A stretch of 22,304 nt of DNA from a virus. Below, in pieces: positions 12,409 to 19,264 of the stretch. Position 1 is the first letter of the stretch, and each line of letters starts with the position of its first letter. Location of the stretch: positions 1 through 22,304 of IMG/VR virus record IMGVR_UViG_3300036826_000205; one strand, given 5' to 3'. The position numbers were made by a program, and so were the translations under genes. The notes below the pieces were generated by a model. That model worked only from the letters and a program-made list of their open reading frames with translations. It was not told the origin of the DNA and did no database searches.

Positions 12409-14469
12409 GTGGCTCCGTTTGCCGGATTCATCGGCGAGACGTATGGCGGCCGTTCCTCGGCCGCGGATGCCGAGCGCTGCATCAATCTCTTTCCGGAGCG
12501 GATTGAATCGCCGACCGGCCGGACGAAGACCGCGTACACGCTGCTAGAAAAGCCGGGGCTCAAGTCGTTTGCATCGCTCTCCGCGCAGGATCTATCGCTC
12601 GCCGGCAAAACCGCGAGTTCCGCCACGTTGAGCGTGGTGACGGCGCAGACCGTACCCGGGGGCGCCTCGGCGAGTGCGGTGTTCACCATGAACCTGCCAC
12701 TTGGCGCTACCCCGTCGCTGGCGATGTCGCAGTGGGGGTTTTTCGACTCAACGACGTACACGCAGCGCACGAATACCTCGACCTGGCTGGGTCCGGGGGG
12801 CGGTTCACAGTGGTCCTACACGACCGACAACGGCTGGGTCCATACGAGCTACGCAAACCCGTGGGACAGCGTGGTGAGCCTGTTTATTTTCAGCTCGCTC
12901 TCGGGCAGCGGCACGCAGCAGCTCTTCGTCTACGACTGCTACATCGACGTCGACTTCACCGACGGCTCATCAGCGCGCTTGCGGCCGACCGAAACGAGCA
13001 TCGTCACCGCGGGCTCCGGCAGCGTCGCGAATCCCCAGAACGCGATCGACGGCAACCTAACCGACTTCGCCGAAATCGACCGCTCCGTGTTCGGCACTTC
13101 TGATCCGGCCATTCTCCAGCTTTACGGCTTCGAAGTCGCCTTCGTGAATGGGGTGCCGCAAGTCACCGACTGGCCGGGCGCCACCGCTGATAGCGTGACC
13201 GCGGAAGTGGAACTGAACGGCAGAGGCTTTGCGATGGCGAGCGTCGGGCCGAACAGCGCATTTTTCGAGGTACACGCGGATGGCAGCGTTACGCAGTACG
13301 GCTTCGATCTGCCGGGCGACCTGCGCCCGCAAATGGAGCCCTCGCAGACGCAAATTCTGATTCTCGCGGGCGGGCAGGGCTTCGTTTTCGATCTGCGCTC
13401 GAACGTGCTCTCGGCGATCACCGCCGCCGGTTTTCCGGCCGGCGCCGTCAAAGCGGGATTTCTCGACGGCTACTTCGTCGTACTCGAACCCGCGAGCCAG
13501 ACGTTCGCCATCTCCGGCCTGAACGACGGCATGAGCTGGGACCCGCTCGACTTCGGCGATGCGGAAGGTGAGCCGGGCAACATCGTTACCTTTGTCGTCG
13601 ATCACCGGCAGATCTGGTTTCTCGGCAACAACCACGGCGAGATTTACTACAACTCGGGCGATGCCAATTTCCCGATCGTGCGCCTCGAAGGCGCGTTCAT
13701 GGAGCAAGGCTGTTCCGCGATCGACTCCGCGTTCCAGTGCGACAACACGATTGTTTGGAAGGGCGGTAACCGCGACGGCGAAAACATCTTCTGGCGCGCC
13801 AACGGCTACACGCCGCAGCGCATTTCGACGTATGCGATCGAGGCGCTGGTCGATAGCTACGGCGACACCAGCGACTGCCGCGGCTACTGCTACCAGGAAA
13901 CCGGCCACACCTTCGCGCGCTGGGATTTTCCGAGCGCCTACAACGGGCTCGGCGCGTCTGTGCTTTACGACGTGGGCGAGCAGCTCTGGCACGAGCGCGG
14001 CTGGTGGGATTCGTCGCTCGGTCTATATCGCGGCGACCTCGCGCGCACGCATATGTTTGTCTTCGGCAAGCACCTGGTCGGCGATTACCGCTCGGGCACG
14101 ATCTACGAGCAGTCGATGGATTACGCGACCGACGCCGGCGCCATCATCCGGCAGTTGCGCGCGGCGCCCGATCTCGCCAATGGCGGCAAATGGACGTTCT
14201 ACGGCGAGTTCCGACTCTTGATGGAGGTCGGGATCGGCCTGGACGGCGGCGTAGTGCCTGGCAGCGATCCGCAGGCGATCCTGCAGCTCTCGAACGATGG
14301 CGGCAAAACCTGGGGCATCGAGCGGTCCCGCTCGATGGGCAAGATCGGCGAGTACCGGACGCTGGTCCGCTGGACGCCGAACGGCCGCAGTAACAACCGG
14401 GCGTTTCGCGTCATCATCGCCGAGCCGGTACGCACCGTGCTCATTGCCGCAGATCTGGATGCGCAATGA
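12409..14469 (+). CDS. tail plug / packaged DNA stabilisation protein, P22 gp10-like, with large insertion
   Basis: gp10 plugs the portal after packaging and connects to the needle. The N-terminus (CINLFPERIESPTGR, then LLEKPGLKSFASL) and the downstream core (QTQILILAGGQGFVFDL, PAGAVKAGFLDGYFVVLEP, then VVDHRQIWFLGN) are gp10-like beta-propeller features. At 686 residues it is about 200 longer than P22 gp10, about 472. Residues about 58-268 form an insertion: one jelly-roll-like part (YDCYIDVDFTDGSSARL) and one resembling an F5/8-type domain (NPQNAIDGNLTDFAEI). The start is a GTG directly after the previous stop. The insertion may bring host-binding ability to the tail tip. Confidence 0.82.
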   Translation: MAPFAGFIGETYGGRSSAADAERCINLFPERIESPTGRTKTAYTLLEKPGLKSFASLSAQDLSLAGKTASSATLSVVTAQTVPGGASASAVFTMNLPLGATPSLAMSQWGFFDSTTYTQRTNTSTWLGPGGGSQWSYTTDNGWVHTSYANPWDSVVSLFIFSSLSGSGTQQLFVYDCYIDVDFTDGSSARLRPTETSIVTAGSGSVANPQNAIDGNLTDFAEIDRSVFGTSDPAILQLYGFEVAFVNGVPQVTDWPGATADSVTAEVELNGRGFAMASVGPNSAFFEVHADGSVTQYGFDLPGDLRPQMEPSQTQILILAGGQGFVFDLRSNVLSAITAAGFPAGAVKAGFLDGYFVVLEPASQTFAISGLNDGMSWDPLDFGDAEGEPGNIVTFVVDHRQIWFLGNNHGEIYYNSGDANFPIVRLEGAFMEQGCSAIDSAFQCDNTIVWKGGNRDGENIFWRANGYTPQRISTYAIEALVDSYGDTSDCRGYCYQETGHTFARWDFPSAYNGLGASVLYDVGEQLWHERGWWDSSLGLYRGDLARTHMFVFGKHLVGDYRSGTIYEQSMDYATDAGAIIRQLRAAPDLANGGKWTFYGEFRLLMEVGIGLDGGVVPGSDPQAILQLSNDGGKTWGIERSRSMGKIGEYRTLVRWTPNGRSNNRAFRVIIAEPVRTVLIAADLDAQ

Positions 14470-14525
14470 GGCGAAGACTCAGCTTGGATGAGGCCGCGTT
14501 TCTCAGCGAGCCGAAGACTCAATAA
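14466..14525 (+). CDS. 19-residue mini-ORF between gp10-like and fibre genes
   Basis: An ATG overlapping the gp10 stop (ATGA) opens MRRRLSLDEAAFLSEPKTQ and stops directly before the ATG at 14526. The spacer also holds a 10-bp direct repeat, CGAAGACTCA (14472-14481 and 14512-14521). The frame bridges the two genes with no gap, so it could couple their translation. It is too short for a function to be read from it and could be a chance frame. Confidence 0.3.
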   Translation: MRRRLSLDEAAFLSEPKTQ

Positions 14526-15080
14526 ATGGTCCAGCCCTGGCAAGCTCCCGTTCCGGTTGTCGGCCCGGGCGGAAAAGCCTCGCCCGAATGGCTGCGCTGG
14601 TTGCAGCAGTTGCTCGCCGCCGGCAAAGCCATCGACGCGAACGGAGCGGACATCACGCAGCTCCGCAGCCTGCTCGCGACCGTCCAGACGGCGGTCACGG
14701 CGATCGAGGCCGAAATCGCGACGCTCGAACCGCTCACGCTTGAAACGAACTACGCGCGCAACGGCTCGCAGACGCAACTCAATCTCGTGGCAGGCACGAA
14801 CATCACGCTTTCGGATAACGGCGCGGGCGACGTGACGATCTCTGCCGCGCCCGGCGGCAGTAGCGGCAGCACCGTGGAGGAGACGCCGGCCGGCGCACTC
14901 GACGGCGAGAATATCAGCTTCACGCTCAGCCATTCGCCCAATCCTTCGGCTTCGCTCGCGCTCTATTTGAACGGCGTCGAACAGCGCGCAGGCGTCGATT
15001 ACGCACTCAGCGGCACGACCATCAGCTATGCCGTCGCTCCGAAGTCGGACGACACCATGAACGCCTATTACTCCTACTGA
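14526..15080 (+). CDS. short coiled-coil fibre, candidate tail needle
   Basis: The product is 184 residues. Residues about 20-75 are helical with a heptad-like coiled coil (ITQLRSLLATVQTAVTAI, EAEIATLEPLTLE). A short beta segment typical of fibre shafts follows (LVAGTNITLSDNGAGDVTIS). The C-terminal domain (FTLSHSPNPSASLALYLNGV, then VDYALSGTTISYAVAP and YYSY) is a common compact fibre-tip type. It stands directly after the gp10-like gene, the place of the P22 needle gp26, and has the same broad design of coiled coil plus tip, though shorter. The needle assignment is an inference from position and architecture. Confidence 0.6.
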   Translation: MVQPWQAPVPVVGPGGKASPEWLRWLQQLLAAGKAIDANGADITQLRSLLATVQTAVTAIEAEIATLEPLTLETNYARNGSQTQLNLVAGTNITLSDNGAGDVTISAAPGGSSGSTVEETPAGALDGENISFTLSHSPNPSASLALYLNGVEQRAGVDYALSGTTISYAVAPKSDDTMNAYYSY

Positions 15081-15082
15081 AC

Positions 15083-15889
15083 ATGGCGATCACTACTGTT
15101 CAAGGCGCCTCGGGGATCGCGCATGCCTCCGTACCCGCAAGCAGCAGCGCCACGGAGACCGTCACCGCAACCTTCGGCAGCAACAATACGGCCGGCAACG
15201 TTCTCTTCGTCTGGATTTTGCTCAACCAGAAGGGCGTCGGCGTCAGCAACAGCTCTCCTTCGGTCACCGACACGCGCGGGAACACCTACACGCAAGACCT
15301 CGCGGTGCCTCCGGCCGGAAACAACAATGGGGCCGGCTGCTGGCTGTACCATGCGACGAACATCGCAGGCGGAGCGAACACCATCACGTTCAGCTTCCAG
15401 GGGGTCGCGGGCACCTTCGGCGTGGCGGGCAGCTTCGAGTACGCCGTCCTGGCTGTCGAGTATAGCGGGATGCCCTCGCCCGCGGTGCAAGCGACCAGAA
15501 ATCTCGGAATCGTCGGAGGCGGGGGCAACTCTCCACAAACGCTCACCTTCCCGGACAGTCATGCGGTTTCGGTCAGCGTCACGTTTGGCGCGGGAACGAA
15601 CACAGTCGGGGTGGACGACACCGGCATATCCGTCGCGGACATCCTCAGCGGGGGCGCCAATTATCTGATTGCCGCCTCTCTGTCCAACAACGCCACCTTC
15701 GGAGTGCCCACCGCTTCCCCGAGCGGTTACCAGACCTTCGCGCAGGAACAGATGGCGCCCGACGCGACAAACGGTTATTACGCCTACTACTGGGATTCGG
15801 CTTCACCGGTCCCCACCGGCGTGCTGTTGCTCTATCCCGGCATGGAGGGTCACATGACGCCACAACTCAACGGCGGGACCAACGGTTAA
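15083..15889 (+). CDS. beta-sandwich adhesin, likely host-binding
   Basis: The 268-residue product begins MAITTVQGASGIAHASVPAS with T/S-rich strands. It has the pattern VTATFGSNNTAGNVLFVWIL, SVTDTRGNTYTQD, WLYHATNIAGGANTITFSF, then AVEYSGM. This is an immunoglobulin-like or carbohydrate-binding sandwich of the kind common in extracellular bacterial proteins and phage fibres as I recall. It has no enzymatic motif. It follows the coiled-coil fibre by two bases, so the two are probably co-translated, and the product probably binds a cell-surface glycan. The first 30 residues lack a signal peptide, consistent with assembly in the cytoplasm onto virions. Confidence 0.6.
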   Translation: MAITTVQGASGIAHASVPASSSATETVTATFGSNNTAGNVLFVWILLNQKGVGVSNSSPSVTDTRGNTYTQDLAVPPAGNNNGAGCWLYHATNIAGGANTITFSFQGVAGTFGVAGSFEYAVLAVEYSGMPSPAVQATRNLGIVGGGGNSPQTLTFPDSHAVSVSVTFGAGTNTVGVDDTGISVADILSGGANYLIAASLSNNATFGVPTASPSGYQTFAQEQMAPDATNGYYAYYWDSASPVPTGVLLLYPGMEGHMTPQLNGGTNG

Positions 15890-15897
15890 TAATCTCA

Positions 15898-16551
15898 ATG
15901 GCAAAACTTTCGAGACAAGTCGGAACGACGAGTCAAATCGTCAATGTCTTCATTCAGGACGCAAGCGCGACCACTGGCGCGGGCCTCACGGGCCTGCTCT
16001 ACAATTCGTCGGGCTTGACCGCCTATTACAAGCGCAACACCGCGTCCGCCTCGACCGCGGTCACGCTGGCGACCGTCGGCACGCTCGGCACATTCACCAG
16101 CGGCGGTTTCAAAGAGGTCGATGGGACGAACATGAGAGGCGTTTACGAATTTCACCTGCCGGACGCCGCGCTCGCGAGCGGAGCCGACAGCGTGGTGTTC
16201 TGCCTGCAGGGCGCTACCAATATGGCGCCGCTGCTGCTGGAGATCGAGCTGACCGCTACCACAAATCAGGTCGATACCCGCGTCACCAAAAACACGGCGC
16301 TGAACAATTTTCAATTCCTGCTCGTCTCCTCAGCCGATCACGTCACGCCTAAAACCGGAGCCACGGTCACCGCCACGCGCTCGATTGACGGTGGCGCGTT
16401 CGCTCCGTGCGCTAACTCCGTCGCGGAGCTGAGCAACGGAATCTACACGATCGATCTCGCCGCGAGCGATTTGAACGGCACCGTCATCACGCTGCTGTTC
16501 GGGGCCACCGGCGCGGACCCGCGCTACGTCACCATCCTCACGCAAGCGTAA
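15898..16551 (+). CDS. fibre / tail-tip protein with repeated beta domains
   Basis: The 217-residue product has MAKLSRQVGTTSQIVNVFIQ, AGLTGLLYNSSGLTAYYKRN, GGFKEVDGTNMRGVYEFHLP and DSVVFCLQGATNMAPLLLEI. These form a recognisable phage-protein domain that I recall from tail-fibre and baseplate-associated proteins. The second half (GATVTATRSIDGGAFAPC, LSNGIYTIDLAASDLNG) looks like a related small domain. It is beta-rich and has no catalytic motif. It is packed between two other adhesin genes, so it is likely a fibre component or adaptor that sets the host-binding tip. Confidence 0.65.
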   Translation: MAKLSRQVGTTSQIVNVFIQDASATTGAGLTGLLYNSSGLTAYYKRNTASASTAVTLATVGTLGTFTSGGFKEVDGTNMRGVYEFHLPDAALASGADSVVFCLQGATNMAPLLLEIELTATTNQVDTRVTKNTALNNFQFLLVSSADHVTPKTGATVTATRSIDGGAFAPCANSVAELSNGIYTIDLAASDLNGTVITLLFGATGADPRYVTILTQA

Positions 16552-16557
16552 TAACGC

Positions 16558-17700
16558 ATGATCCTCGACTGGTCAGCCGAACTCGGTTACATCGGCCTGC
16601 GGCCGCTGGTCCGTTCCTGGGGAGCGGACGGGGCGGCGGCCACCACGCCGACACAGCGCGGCAACATCGACTACGACCAGATTCGCGCCCCCGCCCGGCA
16701 CGGCATCGGATCACAGATTCAGATGTTTTCGGGCGGTCCGAGCGCGGCCGGCCAGGTCGCCGTCTTCGATGCTACGGGAAACCTCGTTCCTTCAAGCGGC
16801 GGCGCGGGCGGCGGCGTGTCGAGCGTCGGTCTTTCGATGCCGGGCGAGTTCAGCGTTTCCGGTTCCCCGGTTACATCTTCGGGCACGCTGGCCGTCAGCA
16901 AAGCCAATCAAAGCGCGAACGAGGTCTATGCGGGACCCACGAGCGGCGGGGCCGGGGCGCCCGCGTTCCGCAGTCTGGATTCGGCTGATCTGCCGGTGGC
17001 GACTACTTCGCAGCTCGGAGCGGTGCAGCCGGATGGCACGACCGTCACGATCTCGGGCGGTGTCATCAGCGCTGCGGCTTCCTCAGAGGGGCCATTCACC
17101 GCGCCTCCCGCCGCGGCCAACTGGATCCAGCAGAATTTTTCAGCTCAAACGTCGCTGACGGACTTCACGTCGCCTGTACATGGGGTCCGCATCGCGGAAG
17201 CGGTGCACAGTTACGGGAACACCAATCTCGCGCGGTACGCGCTGCGGGCCATTGTCAGCTCGCACTGGTCGATTAAGGCCAGGCTGCGCCGGCACAACAT
17301 CACCACAAGCTTTATGGCCTGGGGCCTGGTCGTGCGGGATTCGGCAAGTTCCAAGTCGGTTGTGTTCGGTTTCGATTTTGAGGCGGGCGGCCTGGGCGGC
17401 GTCAAGATGACCAACGACACGACCTATAACGGCGCTCTCAATCTCGGCGGCAACCAGTTGCCGTACCAGATGAACATCTGGATCCGGCTCGATTACGACG
17501 GCACGAACTGCACCATGCGGATCTCTGCCGACGGCGTCTACTGGTCGCAGGTTATCCAGTACGCGAGTTCGGCACTCTGGGGCTTTCTGACAAACGCCGC
17601 GACGCATTACGGCTTCGGTTACAACGCGAACAACTCCGGAAACGGAGGGGTCAATCAAGAAGTCGACCTGCTCTCCTGGACCGAAAGCGCGTTGCCGTGA
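16558..17700 (+). CDS. tail fibre / spike-like protein with C-terminal lectin-like domain
   Basis: The 380-residue product starts with an anchoring segment (LDWSAELGYIGLRPLVRSW). It continues with Gly/Ser-rich fibre repeats (SVGLSMPGEFSVSGSPVTSS, ANEVYAGPTSGG, AFRSLDSADLP), a pattern frequent in phage fibre shafts. Residues about 185-375 form a beta-sandwich (TSFMAWGLVVRDSA, VVFGFDFEAGG, MNIWIRLDYDGTNCTMRISA) resembling a concanavalin or laminin-G type carbohydrate-binding fold. No lyase or hydrolase motif is visible, so binding rather than cleavage is expected. The stop overlaps the start of the next gene (TGATG). This is likely the principal receptor-binding tip. Confidence 0.65.
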   Translation: MILDWSAELGYIGLRPLVRSWGADGAAATTPTQRGNIDYDQIRAPARHGIGSQIQMFSGGPSAAGQVAVFDATGNLVPSSGGAGGGVSSVGLSMPGEFSVSGSPVTSSGTLAVSKANQSANEVYAGPTSGGAGAPAFRSLDSADLPVATTSQLGAVQPDGTTVTISGGVISAAASSEGPFTAPPAAANWIQQNFSAQTSLTDFTSPVHGVRIAEAVHSYGNTNLARYALRAIVSSHWSIKARLRRHNITTSFMAWGLVVRDSASSKSVVFGFDFEAGGLGGVKMTNDTTYNGALNLGGNQLPYQMNIWIRLDYDGTNCTMRISADGVYWSQVIQYASSALWGFLTNAATHYGFGYNANNSGNGGVNQEVDLLSWTESALP

Positions 17701-18155
17701 TGCTGTACTTCTGGCGCACTCAGGATTGGGGTTACCTCCGGCTCGTCGCAACGCATCCGAAGCTCTGGCCGCACCTGTCGGATGATTTCTCGGGCGAGCG
17801 CGAAAGCTGGCAGCCGCGCGAGGACGAATCGCTCGTGTACGTGAAAGTGACGGACGACGAGCAATGCTTAGGCTTCTTCCTGCTCGTCCCGCATTCGCCG
17901 GTTCTCTGGGAAGTCCACACGGCGCTATTGCCCGAGGCCTGGGGCGCGCCAGCGCGCGAGGCCGCGAAGGGCGTCATCGCCTGGACCTGGGCGCAGACGA
18001 CGTGCCAGCGGCTCGTCACCAGCGTGCCGGCCTACAACCGGCTCGCGCTCGCGTTTGCGAAACGTGCCGGCATGACGGAGTACGGCCGCAACCCGCGCGC
18101 CTATCAGAAGCACGGAAGTTTGCACGACTTGATTTTGCTCGGCCTCTCGCGCTAA
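17700..18155 (+). CDS. P22 gp14-like / DUF2824 GNAT-type protein
   Basis: The product is 151 residues with GNAT-like features: FFLLVPHSPVLWEVHTALLP strands, then EAWGAPAREAAKGVIAWTW (the helix that follows the acetyl-CoA strand) and SVPAYNRLALAFAKRAGMTE, the classic GNAT end motif. P22 gene 14 is about the same length and belongs to a DUF2824-type family between the needle and gp7, the same position as here. It is required for P22 head assembly; an acetyltransferase activity is possible but not shown. The ATG at 17700 overlaps the previous stop; GTG at 17697 is an alternative. Its stop lies in a tandem palindromic repeat. Confidence 0.72.
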   Translation: MLYFWRTQDWGYLRLVATHPKLWPHLSDDFSGERESWQPREDESLVYVKVTDDEQCLGFFLLVPHSPVLWEVHTALLPEAWGAPAREAAKGVIAWTWAQTTCQRLVTSVPAYNRLALAFAKRAGMTEYGRNPRAYQKHGSLHDLILLGLSR

Positions 18156-18175
18156 AGCGATTCGCGCTAAAGCGA
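18147..18175. repeat. tandem 15-bp palindromic repeat over the stop codon
   Basis: TCGCGCTAAAGCGA occurs twice (18147-18160 and 18162-18175), one base apart. Each contains the palindrome CGCTAAAGCG. The first copy supplies the TAA stop of the gp14-like gene. The CGCTAAAGCG core resembles intergenic repeats I associate with acidobacterial genomes, but I could not search for it. It may be a host-derived repeat or a protein-binding site. Confidence 0.6.
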
Positions 18176-18201
18176 CGACGGCCGCAGGAGTTAAACCACA
18201 C

Positions 18202-19047
18202 ATGCCTGTTGCTACAGCTATCGCCGGTATCGGCTCGTCGATTGTCGGAGGCGCCCTGGGCGCGAACGCTGCCTCCAAAGCGGCCTCGGCCGAAGCCGCG
18301 CAAGGAAGGGCCGCGATCGACCAGAACAACCTGGCGCGCGATACCGCACTCGACACGCAGAAGCAGGTCTACCAGACCGACCAGCAGACGCTCACTCCGT
18401 ATCAGGCGGCGGGCACTGATGCGCTTTCGCAGCTCGGCAGTTCCGTGCTCTCCGGAGCGCCGAATGCGAACACGGTGCTCGCGCAAGATCCGGGGTATCA
18501 GTTCCGGCTCGATCAGCAGAACCAAGCGATTCAGCGCATGGAAGCCGCTTCCGGCGGTGTGGGCAGTGGCGGGGCGCTCAAAGCCGCGGCGCAGTATTCC
18601 GGCAATCTCGCTTCGCAAGAGTACGGCAACGCCTTCAACCGCGTGATGCAGTCGAACGCGCAGCGCTTCGGCCAACTGTACGGTCTGGCCGGGCTCGGGC
18701 AGAACGCGAACCAGCAAGCGCTTTACGCCGGCGCCAATTTCGGCAACCAATCCGGCGCCTACAACCTCGACACCGCGCGCATGAACAGTGATCTCCTAAC
18801 GCAGATCGGCAACGCGCAGGCCTCCGGCTACATCGGGGGAGCAAACGCCATCTCGGGCGCGCTCGGGGGCGCAAACAAAGCGCTCTCGGGATTCTTCCCG
18901 AGCGGGCCCACCGCGGGCGGCCAGGCGTCTTATGACACCGCCATGAACACACCCGCGATGCCGCTGCCTATGGTCCCGCCGACCAACCTCGGGATGCTCG
19001 GCTACCAGGATTACTCGGGCAACCTCGGCAACACCGCCCTGGGTTAA
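18202..19047 (+). CDS. DNA ejection protein, P22 gp7-like
   Basis: Ejection proteins leave the virion with the DNA and help it cross the envelope. The 281-residue product opens with a hydrophobic Gly/Ala-rich segment (TAIAGIGSSIVGGALGAN). It contains the typical block DPGYQFRLDQQNQAIQRM, then SGGVGSGGALKAAAQYS and LASQEYGNAFNRVMQ, which characterises DNA transfer proteins of this type. The C-terminal third is Gly/Asn/Ala-rich. It lies in the gp14-7-20-16 order. P22 gp7 is about 229 residues. The ribosome site is AGGAG (18186-18190) with an 11-base spacer. The following 42-base spacer carries a TTGGGC/GCCCAA hairpin. Confidence 0.82.
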   Translation: MPVATAIAGIGSSIVGGALGANAASKAASAEAAQGRAAIDQNNLARDTALDTQKQVYQTDQQTLTPYQAAGTDALSQLGSSVLSGAPNANTVLAQDPGYQFRLDQQNQAIQRMEAASGGVGSGGALKAAAQYSGNLASQEYGNAFNRVMQSNAQRFGQLYGLAGLGQNANQQALYAGANFGNQSGAYNLDTARMNSDLLTQIGNAQASGYIGGANAISGALGGANKALSGFFPSGPTAGGQASYDTAMNTPAMPLPMVPPTNLGMLGYQDYSGNLGNTALG

Positions 19048-19052
19048 GCCGC

Positions 19053-19067
19053 TTGGGCGGCGCCCAA
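19053..19067. repeat. perfect 6-bp hairpin upstream of mini-ORF copy 2
   Basis: TTGGGC (19053-19058) pairs with GCCCAA (19062-19067) over a GGC loop. It lies right after the gp7-like gene and before the second mini-ORF. There is no T-run, so it is not a terminator. It may mark the edge of the inserted repeat element. Confidence 0.35.
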
Positions 19068-19089
19068 CAAAAGAAGGCAACAGAACAAC

Positions 19090-19260
19090 ATGAAAACGTC
19101 CAAGGCTGGCGTACTAACGCCGATTCGCAGATCCGGCCTGTCGCGGCAAGCCGCCACTTCAGCTCCGACCAAAGACAGGTCGGAGTTGCAAAACTGGCCT
19201 GCTATTGGCCAGAGCACAGGTGGCGCTTTAGCGCAGGCCGGAGCCCAGGTGAGGCTTTAG
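19090..19260 (+). CDS. 56-residue mini-ORF, copy 2 of a paired element, with hairpin chain
   Basis: ATG at 19090 opens MKTSKAGVLTPIRRSGLSRQ and ends AQAGAQVRL, four bases before the next gene's ATG. Its ends match the 26-residue mini-ORF at 11115-11195. The 90-nt difference is exactly 30 codons. Within it lie the stems GCGG/CCGC (19143-19146 with 19151-19154), CTCCGACC/GGTCGGAG (19163-19170 with 19178-19185), CTGGCC/GGCCAG (19194-19199 with 19207-19212) and GCGC/GCGC (19223-19226 with 19231-19234). All are enclosed by CCGGCCTG/CAGGCCGG (19133-19140 with 19234-19241). This may be a structured RNA with an incidental frame, or a small translated leader. Confidence 0.45.
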   Translation: MKTSKAGVLTPIRRSGLSRQAATSAPTKDRSELQNWPAIGQSTGGALAQAGAQVRL

Positions 19261-19264
19261 CCCC

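Noticed and set aside
13057-13992. 311-residue minus-strand frame opposite the gp10-like gene
   Set aside because: It is a shadow of a well-supported plus gene with no family features.
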